Positions 17,618 to 25,976 of a stretch of DNA of 55,312 nucleotides are shown here, in pieces; the first letter of the stretch is position 1; each line of letters starts with the position of its first letter. Location: NCBI GenBank assembly GCA_947625555.1, contig CANQOT010000010.1, forward strand, positions 1 through 55,312, read 5' to 3'. A program made the position numbers and the translations under genes. The notes below the pieces were generated by a model, which worked only from the letters and a program-made list of their open reading frames with translations, was not told the DNA's origin and made no database searches. Origin of the DNA: an uncultured Clostridia bacterium (GTDB lineage Bacteria > Bacillota > Clostridia > Christensenellales > Borkfalkiaceae).

Positions 17618-20600
17618 TTACAGGGCGATGAATGAGGAAACATCGAGACCGACGCCGATGCGCACCCGATAAATTCTATCCACGAAGCTACCCTCCGTCG
17701 TGACGACGAACTCTACGTTGTAGGGATACTGATTTTTATAGACCGCCGTACCGTCGAGGAGGACGGTCTCGCCGTTTACCGTCGTTTCGAGCTGCATGAA
17801 GAACCATGTCGTGGTGTTGAAAGCGCCCTTCTGCGGCGAATAGACCCAAACGGTGTACGTCTCGCCCTCGGAGGTGACTGGGGTGCCTACGACGTCGCCC
17901 GAGCGCTCGGCCTTGTACGAGAAGGTGTTTTCGAGGGGCTGGATGGTGATGAGGATGCGGTAGTACTGCGTCTCGTCGAGCTCCTTCGTGGTATAGACGG
18001 CGAAGGTGTTGCCCGAGATGTATTCGGCCATGCCCGTCGTCCTTGCCGTAAATTCCTTGCCCGCGACGCTCTTGAACGTCCCTTCGACGGTGATATACGG
18101 TGCGCCCGTCTCATCCTTGCCCGAGACGATATGCACCGTGCTCTCGTCGTCGGCCGTGCCCGTGAAGTTGATCTCGGCGCGGTATTCGGAGACGGTGACC
18201 GAGGTGATATCGTCGCCGCTCTTTGTGACCTTGATCTCGAAGGTGATGCCCTCGACGGGATCGTAGCCGTCGATGGCGTAGAAGTGGTAGCCGCCTTCCG
18301 CCTCTTCCCACGTGCCCTTTACGTTGTAGATATTTTTGAGGCCCGCGAAGTTCTCGACGGTGTAGCGCAGCCAAATGCTTTGAAGAGCGCCTTCCTTATC
18401 GTAGCCGAACAGGACGGAGCGCGATTGATCGGCGGTATCCTGCACCGTTTTCAGCGTGAGGTACTGTTCGACGGTCGAGGTGAAGGAATAGAGGTCGTCG
18501 AGCGTCTCCTCGTCGAGGGTAATGGAGAGGCGGAGCGTGATGCGGTAGTTGGTGTCGCCGATGAGAAGATCGAGATAGTATGCGTTCTCGACGGGTTCTC
18601 CGTCCGCCATGACCTGCCCGCAGTCCGTCGTCCTGTTGAAGGTGACCGTCTGCCCGTCGACCAAAAGCGTGCCGCTTCTCATCGTGACGTTGCCCTCTTC
18701 GTCCATCGTGATGCGCAGGGACCCGCCCTCGCCCTCGATGAACTCGTCGAACGCCGCGCGCGAGGTCACGACCGTGAAGGTGAGACCCTCGGAGAGGGTC
18801 GCCTCGTGGCGGTAGCCGCCGAGGGTGAACACGGCCTTGCCGTTCTCGGCCGTCACGCGCGCCTTGTTGCCGCCGTATTCGCCGAGAAGCGGGAAGTTCT
18901 CGCGCAAGGTGATGACGAGGTTGCCCGAATCGCCTTGGTAGGTGAGCACCGTGCCCTGATGTTTGAAAGCATGGGCGCTCTCCCTGCCAAACGCGCCCGA
19001 GAGGGTGTCGTCCGAAAGGGTCGCCGTGGAGGTGGTGAAGTTGCCCGCATGCCCCTCTGCGGGGTCGGTGTAGCTGTAAATGGAGAGGGTGCCATCTTTG
19101 AGCTCGTAGGCGCCGAAGTATTGCCCGTTCACGGTGATGACGCCGTTGAAGAACACGCGGTCGAGGTTGTCCGTCGCATACCATGCCCCCGCCTCGCTGC
19201 CGGGTTGGGTGAAGCAGACGCTGTGCTCGAAGGTCGTGCCCGCCTGTCCCACGGACTTGCTGCCCTGCTGCCACTTCGTATCGAGGAAGAACACTTTGAG
19301 GGCGTCGAGACTCGTCACGCGGACGGTGAAAGAGATATCGCGGCTGTACGCGCCGCCGCCGTAATAGATGGCGAACACGCTTGCGCCGCCGAGGTCGGGC
19401 GCCGTCGTCTTGTTGCCGAGGACGAGTTTGAAGGTACCGAGAGGGGTGAGCTCCAACGGGTCGACGAAGCAGCTCTCGAAGGCGCGGTCGCCGAGGAAGG
19501 TGACTTCGCCGCCCAGCGTGACGCTTTCGAGGAGATAGCAATGCGCGAAGGCCTGCCTGCCCACATACGTCGCCTTGGGGAAGTTCACCGACGTGAGATT
19601 ATCGCAATACAGGAAGGCTTGATCGTCGATCTTTTCGACTTGGGCTCCCCCCTTGACTACCGACAGGGTGGCGCCGTCGAAGGCGCGGACGCCGATCTCG
19701 ACGACGCTCCCCAAATCGATGCTCGCGATCTGCGCGTCGAGGAATGCGCCCCTGCCGATCTTGGTGACGGTGGGATCGCTTATCACGACGTCTCTCGACG
19801 TACCCGTGTAGGCGAGGACGACGCCGTTTTCGATGATGAGGTCGTCTTCATAGAGGGAGAAGGTGCCCTTCGCTTTGTCCGTCGCGAAGAAGAGGTCGGC
19901 GCCGTCTGCGGTGAGGCGGACGACGTGCTGGCCGAGCACCGCGAAGGTCCCCTCGATACGGCGGCCGCGGCCGTCGATGTAGACGGCCCTGTCGTACCCG
20001 TTGATGGAGAGCACCGACCAATCGGCGTTGACGAACTTGCCCTCGCGCTCCACCTCATGGAGGAAGTAGACGGGGTATTGCGTGCTGCCGTGGCTCACGC
20101 TCTCGGTGAAGGTGCCGAGCTCGAAGGTGAAGGCGGGATAGTCCTCGGCGAATTTTTCCGCGGGAACAAAGCGGTAGAGCCCGCCGCCCGCCTCTTCGTA
20201 GCTGCCCGTCGCCAAAATGGTGCCGGCCTCGGGCTGATCGGGCGCCATCACATTGGGCACATAGAGCACGGCGCCGCCGTAGCCGTCGAGATTGATGCGG
20301 AGCGCGGAGTTGACCTCCCGCACAGACGCATCGATCTGATAGTAACTGCCGAGAACGGCGTCCCTTATGAGGAAGGTCCCCGTCGCGTCAAAGACGCGGA
20401 AGGTGAAATCGTAGTAGTTGCCGTCTATGCCGAGATATTCGAAGATGACGGTATCGGCGATGACGTGGCCGTCATCCCAGTCGAGGTCCTGCCCGCGGCT
20501 GGCCTCGCCCGTCCAGACATGGCCCTCCGCATCGGTGAAGCGGGCCGTACGCACGCCCGTGACGGAGAGCTTCTCGCCGTTCGGGCCCTCGTATTCGACC

Positions 20601-23236
20601 TCGTCCTCCTCGTTGTAGACGCGGAAAACGGGATAGTCGGCAATGGTGTCGAGCACGAAGTAAAAGTCGATATCCGTGGGCATCATGCCGTCGGGGATGA
20701 CCGTGTTCTGGATCCAATACTTCCCTTCGAAGTGCCAGATCGTACCGAAGTACTCCTCGCGCTCGAAGGTATAGACGCCCTGCACGACATAGACGTATCC
20801 GGTGACGGCCGTACTCAGGCTGCCGTAGAGGGCAAGGCCGCCCTCTTCGCCGGCGAAGCCGCTCAAACGGAGATAGGTCCCGTAGAGTTCGGTCGCGCCG
20901 CCCTCATAGGTGCCGAATTCCGAACCCATCGGGTAGAAGCGGTTGTCGTTGCCGAGGCCGTAGGGAAGATAGACATAGAAGAGCTCGCCCGTCCGGGTAT
21001 CCGTGATGCCGAGGACGCAATCCTTGGATGCGTCGCTCTCCTCGAAGGGCGGATCCTCATCGTAATCGGCCGAGGAGAAGGTGCCCTGGTGGGTGACGCC
21101 GCTCGCATCGGTGTAGGTCGTGCGGCCGTAGCCGTCGATCTCGATCTTGGCGTTCGAACCGTCGTCCGCATACATCGTCATCTCGTTGGCCGCATTGTCG
21201 ACGATGAATACGTCGAGGGTCATCGTACTGCTCGCCACGCCGCTCAAAAGGACGGTGACAGGCGACGTCTTAAAGGGTGCGGGCGCCCCCTCGGCCGCCG
21301 CGCCGACAAGGGTGAGGCGAAGGGACGAACCGTCCTCTTGGTAGGTGCCTCCCGCAAGGCGGGTCGCGATGGTATCGTCGCCCTCCGCCACGAAGGAATA
21401 GAGCGTCCAGCTGCCCAAGCTCTTCGTCTCCTTCGTCGCCTTCCCGTCGAGGGTGAGGAAGAAGAGCCCGATCGAAGAAGTCGGGAGATCGAACAGGAAG
21501 TACTGCCCCGCTTCGAGACCGACTTCCTCGAACGATCCGTCGTCTTCGAAGTAGAAGGTGCGGACGACTTCGCCCGTGAGATCGTCAAAGCAACGCAAAT
21601 AGCGGTAGAGCGTCGTCGTGCCGTCCACGGTGAGGCTGAACACATCCCAATATTTGCCGTAGAGCGTGCTCTTGCCGCCCTCCTCGGTGACCGTCGCATA
21701 GCCGAGGTCGCCGTAGGCGTCTACGCCGATCGTCGTCTTGCCGTCCTTCGAGGTGAAGGTCGCCTCGAGTTCGGGGTCGGCGAGAAGGTAGCCGTAGGTC
21801 GTGGCGTCGAGCTGCGCGAGCATGCAGCGGAAGCTGTCGTCGCCGAGGTCGATCTCGCATTCGCCGTTTTCGAGGACGGTATAGGTCCCCTCGGTGACCG
21901 TCCACGCCTCGTTGTAGACCTCGTAATAGGCCTTGCCGAAGCCGTCGAGTTCGAGCACATAGTAGTCGTCGAGGTCGCCTTCCTCGGTGATGAGGCTGTA
22001 ACTGCCCGCCTCGAAGCCCTGGATATAGAAGATATCCTCGCTGCCGCCCAGCTTGAAGAAGAAGGCGGCCCTTTCGGAGAGGAAGGCATAGATGGCTTCG
22101 CCGTCCAACGTGCCGTAGAGCGACCATACGCCCGTAAGGGAGCCGCTGATGCCGAAGAGCTTGCCCGCCTTATCGGTGAAGGTCGCGCCGTCGAAGAGGT
22201 CGAGGGTGAGCGTGATGTTCGCGTCGTCCTCTTCGGTAAATGCGTCGCGGAAGGTATAGGAGACTTCCTCGCCGGTCTGTTCGTAAGTAAAGGTGTATCT
22301 GTTCCAATCGGTCACGCGGCCGATGAGCTTTTCGCCGCTATCGAGGGTAAAGGTAAAGACGCGCGTCGCGGGGTCGTACTTCCCCTCCTTCTCGCCGAGG
22401 CCCTCGCGCACGAGGAGGGCGACGTTTTCCTTCTCGCTCGGGAAGAAGATGAGATCGTCTCCGCCGGCAAGGTCGGCATAGCCCCTGTCCCAATTCGCAT
22501 AGAGGGAGAAGCTCTCGGAGACGTCCTCGATGGTGTCCCCCGCCAAGTAGCGTTCCTTATCGCCGCTCTTCGTCCAGCCCGCAAAACGATAGTTCTCGGG
22601 CGCGGTGAAGGCACAGGCGGGCACGGTATAATCGGCGCCGAAATCCAGCTTCTCGGAGGGCATCTTCCCCTCGATGTCGACGCGGTCGGGCCCGTTGGCG
22701 CGGAAGGTCACCCAGACCTCGATGCCCCGCAAATGGAGCTCGAACGCATCGTCCACTTCGAGGGAATCCGTCGCGGTCTTATTCGTCTTGGTATCGTCCG
22801 CCTCGTAGCCCCTCGGCATCTCGTAGGCGCCGAGAACGTCGAAGGCCTCGTGCCAGATGGCCGTGCCCGTCGACGCCTCGGGCGTATCATCGCCGAGACG
22901 GTACACGTTCAGGGTGTAGGGAGCGAGATATTTTGCCGTGAGCGTGAGGCCCCCTTCGGGCATGGTATCGCCCTCTTCGATGAGATCGGCACCGTTGTAC
23001 CAGCCCGCGAAGGTGAGCCCCTTCACAGTGGCAGAGGGTTGCTTCCCTTCGAGGAAGTCGGAAAGGTCGGCCCCCGCCTTCACGGAATATTCCGTCTTGG
23101 AGAGCGAGCCGCCCTCGCCCGCGTCGAGCGTGAGCGTTGCCTTCTTCCCGCCGCCGCAGGCCGCGACCGCCGCAAGCGAAAGGGCAAGCGCGCTGCCGAG
23201 CAAGGGAATGAGAACAAATCTTTTGAGCTTCGCCAT
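17618..23236 (-). CDS. giant InlB/LRR lipoprotein 1
   Basis: 1,872 residues. The ATG at 23236 follows GAGGAG; an earlier in-frame start is rejected because it precedes the signal peptide. The lipobox is LAAVAAC with Cys27, so the protein is anchored outside the membrane by a lipid. Residues 30-110 and 190-265 are InlB-like repeats ([21 protein letters not shown]). About 270-1,070 is a series of beta-rich units with the recurring pattern DGFG-A-YEV and GTYTV or [22 protein letters not shown] (about 1,070) introduces a BspA-like leucine-rich block (about 1,150-1,270, [21 protein letters not shown]). The C-terminus, to SSFIAL, is beta-rich. It is a paralogue of the genes at 25977 and 43724. Surface binding is likely; the ligand is unknown. 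Confidence 0.9.
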   Translation of the reverse strand: MAKLKRFVLIPLLGSALALSLAAVAACGGGKKATLTLDAGEGGSLSKTEYSVKAGADLSDFLEGKQPSATVKGLTFAGWYNGADLIEEGDTMPEGGLTLTAKYLAPYTLNVYRLGDDTPEASTGTAIWHEAFDVLGAYEMPRGYEADDTKTNKTATDSLEVDDAFELHLRGIEVWVTFRANGPDRVDIEGKMPSEKLDFGADYTVPACAFTAPENYRFAGWTKSGDKERYLAGDTIEDVSESFSLYANWDRGYADLAGGDDLIFFPSEKENVALLVREGLGEKEGKYDPATRVFTFTLDSGEKLIGRVTDWNRYTFTYEQTGEEVSYTFRDAFTEEDDANITLTLDLFDGATFTDKAGKLFGISGSLTGVWSLYGTLDGEAIYAFLSERAAFFFKLGGSEDIFYIQGFEAGSYSLITEEGDLDDYYVLELDGFGKAYYEVYNEAWTVTEGTYTVLENGECEIDLGDDSFRCMLAQLDATTYGYLLADPELEATFTSKDGKTTIGVDAYGDLGYATVTEEGGKSTLYGKYWDVFSLTVDGTTTLYRYLRCFDDLTGEVVRTFYFEDDGSFEEVGLEAGQYFLFDLPTSSIGLFFLTLDGKATKETKSLGSWTLYSFVAEGDDTIATRLAGGTYQEDGSSLRLTLVGAAAEGAPAPFKTSPVTVLLSGVASSTMTLDVFIVDNAANEMTMYADDGSNAKIEIDGYGRTTYTDASGVTHQGTFSSADYDEDPPFEESDASKDCVLGITDTRTGELFYVYLPYGLGNDNRFYPMGSEFGTYEGGATELYGTYLRLSGFAGEEGGLALYGSLSTAVTGYVYVVQGVYTFEREEYFGTIWHFEGKYWIQNTVIPDGMMPTDIDFYFVLDTIADYPVFRVYNEEDEVEYEGPNGEKLSVTGVRTARFTDAEGHVWTGEASRGQDLDWDDGHVIADTVIFEYLGIDGNYYDFTFRVFDATGTFLIRDAVLGSYYQIDASVREVNSALRINLDGYGGAVLYVPNVMAPDQPEAGTILATGSYEEAGGGLYRFVPAEKFAEDYPAFTFELGTFTESVSHGSTQYPVYFLHEVEREGKFVNADWSVLSINGYDRAVYIDGRGRRIEGTFAVLGQHVVRLTADGADLFFATDKAKGTFSLYEDDLIIENGVVLAYTGTSRDVVISDPTVTKIGRGAFLDAQIASIDLGSVVEIGVRAFDGATLSVVKGGAQVEKIDDQAFLYCDNLTSVNFPKATYVGRQAFAHCYLLESVTLGGEVTFLGDRAFESCFVDPLELTPLGTFKLVLGNKTTAPDLGGASVFAIYYGGGAYSRDISFTVRVTSLDALKVFFLDTKWQQGSKSVGQAGTTFEHSVCFTQPGSEAGAWYATDNLDRVFFNGVITVNGQYFGAYELKDGTLSIYSYTDPAEGHAGNFTTSTATLSDDTLSGAFGRESAHAFKHQGTVLTYQGDSGNLVITLRENFPLLGEYGGNKARVTAENGKAVFTLGGYRHEATLSEGLTFTVVTSRAAFDEFIEGEGGSLRITMDEEGNVTMRSGTLLVDGQTVTFNRTTDCGQVMADGEPVENAYYLDLLIGDTNYRITLRLSITLDEETLDDLYSFTSTVEQYLTLKTVQDTADQSRSVLFGYDKEGALQSIWLRYTVENFAGLKNIYNVKGTWEEAEGGYHFYAIDGYDPVEGITFEIKVTKSGDDITSVTVSEYRAEINFTGTADDESTVHIVSGKDETGAPYITVEGTFKSVAGKEFTARTTGMAEYISGNTFAVYTTKELDETQYYRILITIQPLENTFSYKAERSGDVVGTPVTSEGETYTVWVYSPQKGAFNTTTWFFMQLETTVNGETVLLDGTAVYKNQYPYNVEFVVTTEGSFVDRIYRVRIGVGLDVSSFIAL

Positions 23237-23324
23237 AAAAATTCTCCTCGTGTCATTTTCCCGCATATGCGAACGGTCTATTCGCCATGCGTCCGTTTAT
23301 ACGAAAAAATAAATTTATACTTAT

Positions 23325-23353
23325 ATTGTACACGATTTATGCAAATTTGTCAA
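23325..23353 (-). promoter_or_regulatory. promoter of giant lipoprotein 1
   Basis: On the minus strand, TTGACA (23353-23348), 17 bp, then TACAAT (23330-23325). It is divergent from the aldolase promoter about 100 bp away. Confidence 0.85.
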
Positions 23354-23451
23354 CCAAAAATAAGCGGCGGGACCTATTTTTCACACACTTTCACAAATGG
23401 GCGCGAATGGCGGAATGGGTGCAAAAATTTTTATGCACGCCGCGCTTTTTC

Positions 23452-23480
23452 TTGCATTTTTTTGCCAAAGGTCTTATAAT
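23452..23480 (+). promoter_or_regulatory. promoter of fba
   Basis: TTGCAT (23452-23457), 17-bp spacer, TATAAT (23475-23480), then GCGGAGG and ATG at 23512. Confidence 0.82.
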
Positions 23481-23511
23481 TGAGAAAAACCCTTGCGGAG
23501 GAAATTTCATT

Positions 23512-24447
23512 ATGCCCTTGGTAACCACTACCGAGATGTTCAGGAAGGCCTATGCGGGCGGATATGCCGTCGGCGCCTTCAACGTCAACAATATGGAGAT
23601 GATCCAGGCCATCGTCGAGGCGGCCTCGGAATGCAACTCCCCCGTCATCTTGCAGGTCTCTGCGGGCGCGCGGAAGTATGCGAACCCCGTCTATCTGCGC
23701 CACCTCATCGCCGCCGCGGCGGAGACGACCAACATTCCCATCGCCATGCACCTCGACCACGGCGCCGACTTCGAGATCTGTAAGGCCTCCATCGACGACG
23801 GGTTCACTTCCGTCATGATCGACGCCTCTTCCAAGCCTTGGGAGGAAAATATCGCTCTCACGAAGAAGGTCGTCGAATACGCCCATTCGCGCGGCGTCGT
23901 CGTCGAAGCGGAACTCGGCAAACTCGCGGGCATCGAGGACGACGTCAACGTCGCCGCCAGCGACGCGATGTTCACTTCTCCCGACGAGGTCGAGGAGTTC
24001 ACCCAAAGGACGGGCATCGATTCCCTCGCCATTGCCATCGGCACCTCGCACGGGGCATATAAATTCAAACCCGGGCAGGATCCCAAACTGCGCATCGACA
24101 TTCTGGAAGAGGTGGGCCGCCGCCTCCCCGGCTTCCCCATCGTCTTGCACGGCGCGTCGAGCGTCCCGCAGGACCAGGTCGCCATCGTCAATGAGTTCGG
24201 CGGAAGCATGCCCAACGCCATCGGCATTCCCGAGAGCGAGCTCAAAAAGGCCGCCGCACTCGCCGTGTGCAAGATCAACATCGACTCGGATCTGCGCGTC
24301 GCCTTCACCGCCGCCATCCGGAAGCACTTTGCCGAGCACCCCGACCACTTCGACCCGCGCCAATATCTCACCGACGCCCGCGCGAACATGAAGGCCCTCG
24401 TCAAGCACAAGATCTGCGACGTTTTAGGCTCCGCCAACAAGGCGTAA
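23512..24447 (+). CDS. fba: class II fructose-bisphosphate aldolase
   Basis: 311 residues. It cleaves fructose 1,6-bisphosphate to dihydroxyacetone phosphate and glyceraldehyde 3-phosphate in glycolysis and gluconeogenesis. GAFNVNNMEM at the N-terminus, the zinc-ligand motifs MHLDHG, GTSHGAYKF and VLHGAS, and NIDSDLR near the C-terminus are all present. It belongs to the shorter class II type common in Bacillota. The ATG at 23512 follows GGAGG, so an earlier in-frame start at 23287 is rejected. It has its own promoter and terminator, making it a single-gene unit between two minus-strand accessory genes. Confidence 0.97.
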   Translation: MPLVTTTEMFRKAYAGGYAVGAFNVNNMEMIQAIVEAASECNSPVILQVSAGARKYANPVYLRHLIAAAAETTNIPIAMHLDHGADFEICKASIDDGFTSVMIDASSKPWEENIALTKKVVEYAHSRGVVVEAELGKLAGIEDDVNVAASDAMFTSPDEVEEFTQRTGIDSLAIAIGTSHGAYKFKPGQDPKLRIDILEEVGRRLPGFPIVLHGASSVPQDQVAIVNEFGGSMPNAIGIPESELKKAAALAVCKINIDSDLRVAFTAAIRKHFAEHPDHFDPRQYLTDARANMKALVKHKICDVLGSANKA

Positions 24448-24460
24448 ATCAATAGAGAAG

Positions 24461-24486
24461 TCCCCGCTCCCGCGGGGATTTTTTTA
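24461..24486 (+). terminator. terminator of fba
   Basis: Stem TCCCCGC / GCGGGGA (24461-24467 and 24472-24478), 4-nt loop, then seven T. Confidence 0.93.
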
Positions 24487-24499
24487 TGGGACAAAAGAG

Positions 24500-24543
24500 A
24501 AAAGGAAGGAGCAGGGCTCCTTCCTTTTTCGTTGTGATTTTGC
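24500..24543 (-). terminator. terminator of the hic module; direct-repeat copy A
   Basis: A 13-bp stem, AAAAGGAAGGAGC / GCTCCTTCCTTTT, 3-nt loop, followed by TTGTGATTTTGC. The same hairpin and tail recur at 25915-25959 in the same orientation, on the other side of the hic genes. Confidence 0.88.
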
Positions 24544-24562
24544 AGTTGCTGTACACTGCCTA

Positions 24563-24961
24563 TTATTCTATTTGAATTTTATCTCCGTAGTAAACGGGCG
24601 GCGTGACGATCGCACCGAAGATCGTCATACTTGATAATTGGGCTATCGCGAGCGAAATCTGCGAAAATACGCTACTCATAATGGGTAACCCTTTTTTAAT
24701 ATCTGCAACAAACTGTTCTTTTGCAATCGGTTTCTCCGTCATGATTTGCGTGAAGAATGTGGCGGTAAAACCACAATCTTGTAAAGGATCGAATTTTACC
24801 GTCCTGCCGACTTCGAGATCGATCCTATCGTCCGTGATTTTTTTTATCACGATTTTATCTTCCACAGAAATTTTGATAGGAACATCTGCGACAGTGGCAT
24901 AATTCTTATGCTCGAATTTGCTTTCGATCAATGTAAATTTTATGTCTTGATATTTATTCAT
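24563..24961 (-). CDS. SecB-like chaperone, third gene of the hic module
   Basis: 132 residues. The ATG at 24961 follows GGGAGGA and overlaps the hicB stop by 8 nt. Alternating beta strands (FTLIESKFEH, DVPIKISV, KIVIKKI, IDLEVGR, GFTATFFTQI) followed by an amphipathic helix (PIMSSVFSQISLAIAQLSSM) and a PPVY segment match the layout of SecB-family export chaperones, of near-normal length. SecB-like proteins in toxin-antitoxin-chaperone loci bind and stabilise the antitoxin. Bacillota usually lack the export SecB, so an antitoxin-chaperone role fits better than general secretion. The assignment rests on pattern, not on a search; a hypothetical protein of another fold is possible. Confidence 0.68.
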   Translation of the reverse strand: MNKYQDIKFTLIESKFEHKNYATVADVPIKISVEDKIVIKKITDDRIDLEVGRTVKFDPLQDCGFTATFFTQIMTEKPIAKEQFVADIKKGLPIMSSVFSQISLAIAQLSSMTIFGAIVTPPVYYGDKIQIE

Positions 24962-25454
24962 ATCTTCCTCCCGCATGGTTCCATTCGCTCAATAGCTTTG
25001 TCCACGGCATTTGACTTGTCGCATTATACATAGAAAATGCTATTTGAAGCTGTATCCGTTTTTGTGCGACGCTGCATAATGCCTCGATTTTTTTATTCAG
25101 TTCGTAATCAAATTCGCACTTGCCCAAATAGGTATCGATCGCGGCATTGAGGCAAGAGTTCAAACTTACACCTTCTTCCTCCGCCATTTCCACCAACTTG
25201 CGGTGGACAGACTTCGGGACCCTTAAAGCGATCTTCCCGCTATAAGAGGGCTGACGATAGCCCTCGGGGCTTTCTACGCCTTCTTCGGACAAATACTCCA
25301 AAAATACCGATAAATTTTCCCGCGCTTCTTGAATAGCCTCTTCGGGGGTATCCCCCCCTCCGACAACGCCTTCAACGGCAGGGAAGAATGCCGTCCAATA
25401 TTCCTTTCCTTCGCTGTCGGTCTGCGGGATCACTCTGATCTCATAATTCGTCAT
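24954..25454 (-). CDS. hicB: HicB-family antitoxin with C-terminal extension
   Basis: 166 residues, longer than most HicB proteins. Residues 1-70 form the HicB RNase H-like partner fold (YWTAFFPAVEGVVGGGDTPE, EAIQEARENLSVFLEYL). Residues 80-125 are a ribbon-helix-helix DNA-binding domain (KIALRVPKSVHRKLVEMAEE, SLNSCLNAAIDTYL). About 40 extra residues follow, including QLQIAFSMYNA and a hydrophobic PWTKLLSEW. In chaperone-dependent modules the antitoxin carries such a tail (ChAD) for the SecB-like partner. It neutralises HicA and probably represses the promoter through the twin palindromes at 25749-25768. It overlaps hicA by 14 nt. Confidence 0.87.
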   Translation of the reverse strand: MTNYEIRVIPQTDSEGKEYWTAFFPAVEGVVGGGDTPEEAIQEARENLSVFLEYLSEEGVESPEGYRQPSYSGKIALRVPKSVHRKLVEMAEEEGVSLNSCLNAAIDTYLGKCEFDYELNKKIEALCSVAQKRIQLQIAFSMYNATSQMPWTKLLSEWNHAGGRYE

Positions 25455-25701
25455 CTTCTTCGATCTCCAAAATGATTTTTCTAACTTGATCGATGTACGT
25501 CGGTTTCACCGGTTTTGCCATAGGGATGTCCAAAATAAATGGTTTACGTTTTGCCGGATACTTATAGATGAAATGATCTCCTCTCACCCGTTTTAATTCA
25601 AATCCATAACTTTTGAGAAAATTTTTCAAGTCATTCGGCATAATGTCCGATTTTGTCGGACGTGCCAAAATATCCTGTTTTGTTTTCTCAAAAGTGCTCA
25701 C
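25441..25701 (-). CDS. hicA: HicA-family mRNA interferase toxin
   Basis: 86 residues with a GTG start at 25701; AGAAGG lies about 12 nt upstream, a rather long spacing, so an internal start at MPNDLKNF cannot be excluded. DLKNFLKSYGFELKRVRGDH is the double-stranded RNA-binding fold, with the expected catalytic His in GDHFIYKYP and the conserved tail pattern P-V-P-Y-DQVRKIILEI. HicA toxins cleave mRNA independently of ribosomes and stop growth. It is first in the operon, toxin before antitoxin, as is usual for hicAB. The cassette is AT-richer than its surroundings, consistent with transfer. Confidence 0.87.
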   Translation of the reverse strand: MSTFEKTKQDILARPTKSDIMPNDLKNFLKSYGFELKRVRGDHFIYKYPAKRKPFILDIPMAKPVKPTYIDQVRKIILEIEEDDEL

Positions 25702-25748
25702 GGATTATGGACCTTCTTTTTGATTCCTATGCTGTTTTTTAGGGATTA

Positions 25749-25768
25749 TGATATCATATTTGATATCA
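25749..25768. promoter_or_regulatory. probable HicB operator
   Basis: Two copies of the perfect palindrome TGATATCA (25749-25756 and 25761-25768), centres 12 bp apart, lying just downstream of the -10 box. The spacing suits two ribbon-helix-helix dimers. Confidence 0.62.
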
Positions 25769-25778
25769 CCGCTTTTAT

Positions 25779-25807
25779 ATCGTAACAAGATTTTGTAACT
25801 CTGTCAA
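25779..25807 (-). promoter_or_regulatory. promoter of hicA-hicB-secB-like operon
   Basis: On the minus strand, TTGACA (25807-25802), 17 bp, then TACGAT (25784-25779). The operator-like palindromes follow immediately. Confidence 0.8.
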
Positions 25808-25842
25808 GCATTTTTGCGAAAAATTCTCCGGTTCCTGCATTT

Positions 25843-25873
25843 TAATATATAATATTACTAATATTATATATTA
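25843..25873. repeat. 31-bp AT-only palindrome
   Basis: TAATATATAATATTA (25843-25857), one C, then its exact reverse complement (25859-25873). It lies upstream of the hic promoter and before the lipoprotein 2 terminator. Role unknown; it could be a recombination or protein-binding site. Confidence 0.8.
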
Positions 25874-25914
25874 TATTTTATTTGGCATGTGCCCTGACTG
25901 CCATAATTCAACGA

Positions 25915-25959
25915 AAAAGGAAGGAGCGAAAGGCTCCTTCCTTTTGATTGTGATTTTGC
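25915..25959 (-). terminator. terminator of giant lipoprotein 2; direct-repeat copy B
   Basis: A 13-bp stem, AAAAGGAAGGAGC / GCTCCTTCCTTTT, with a 5-nt loop, next to TTGTGATTTTGC. It sits 18 bp after the lipoprotein stop and is nearly identical to 24500-24543. Confidence 0.88.
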
Positions 25960-25976
25960 GTACTGCCAAATGCTCA

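Noticed and set aside
18131-23479. 1,782-codon plus-strand open frame opposite lipoprotein 1 (similar long frames at 177-2237, 26253-29489, 35811-40880, 44165-47389)
   Set aside because: All are codon-aligned antisense shadows caused by codon bias. Their products are low-complexity Arg/Val/Asp/Leu-rich, with no ribosome sites or domains, while the opposite strand encodes clear proteins.
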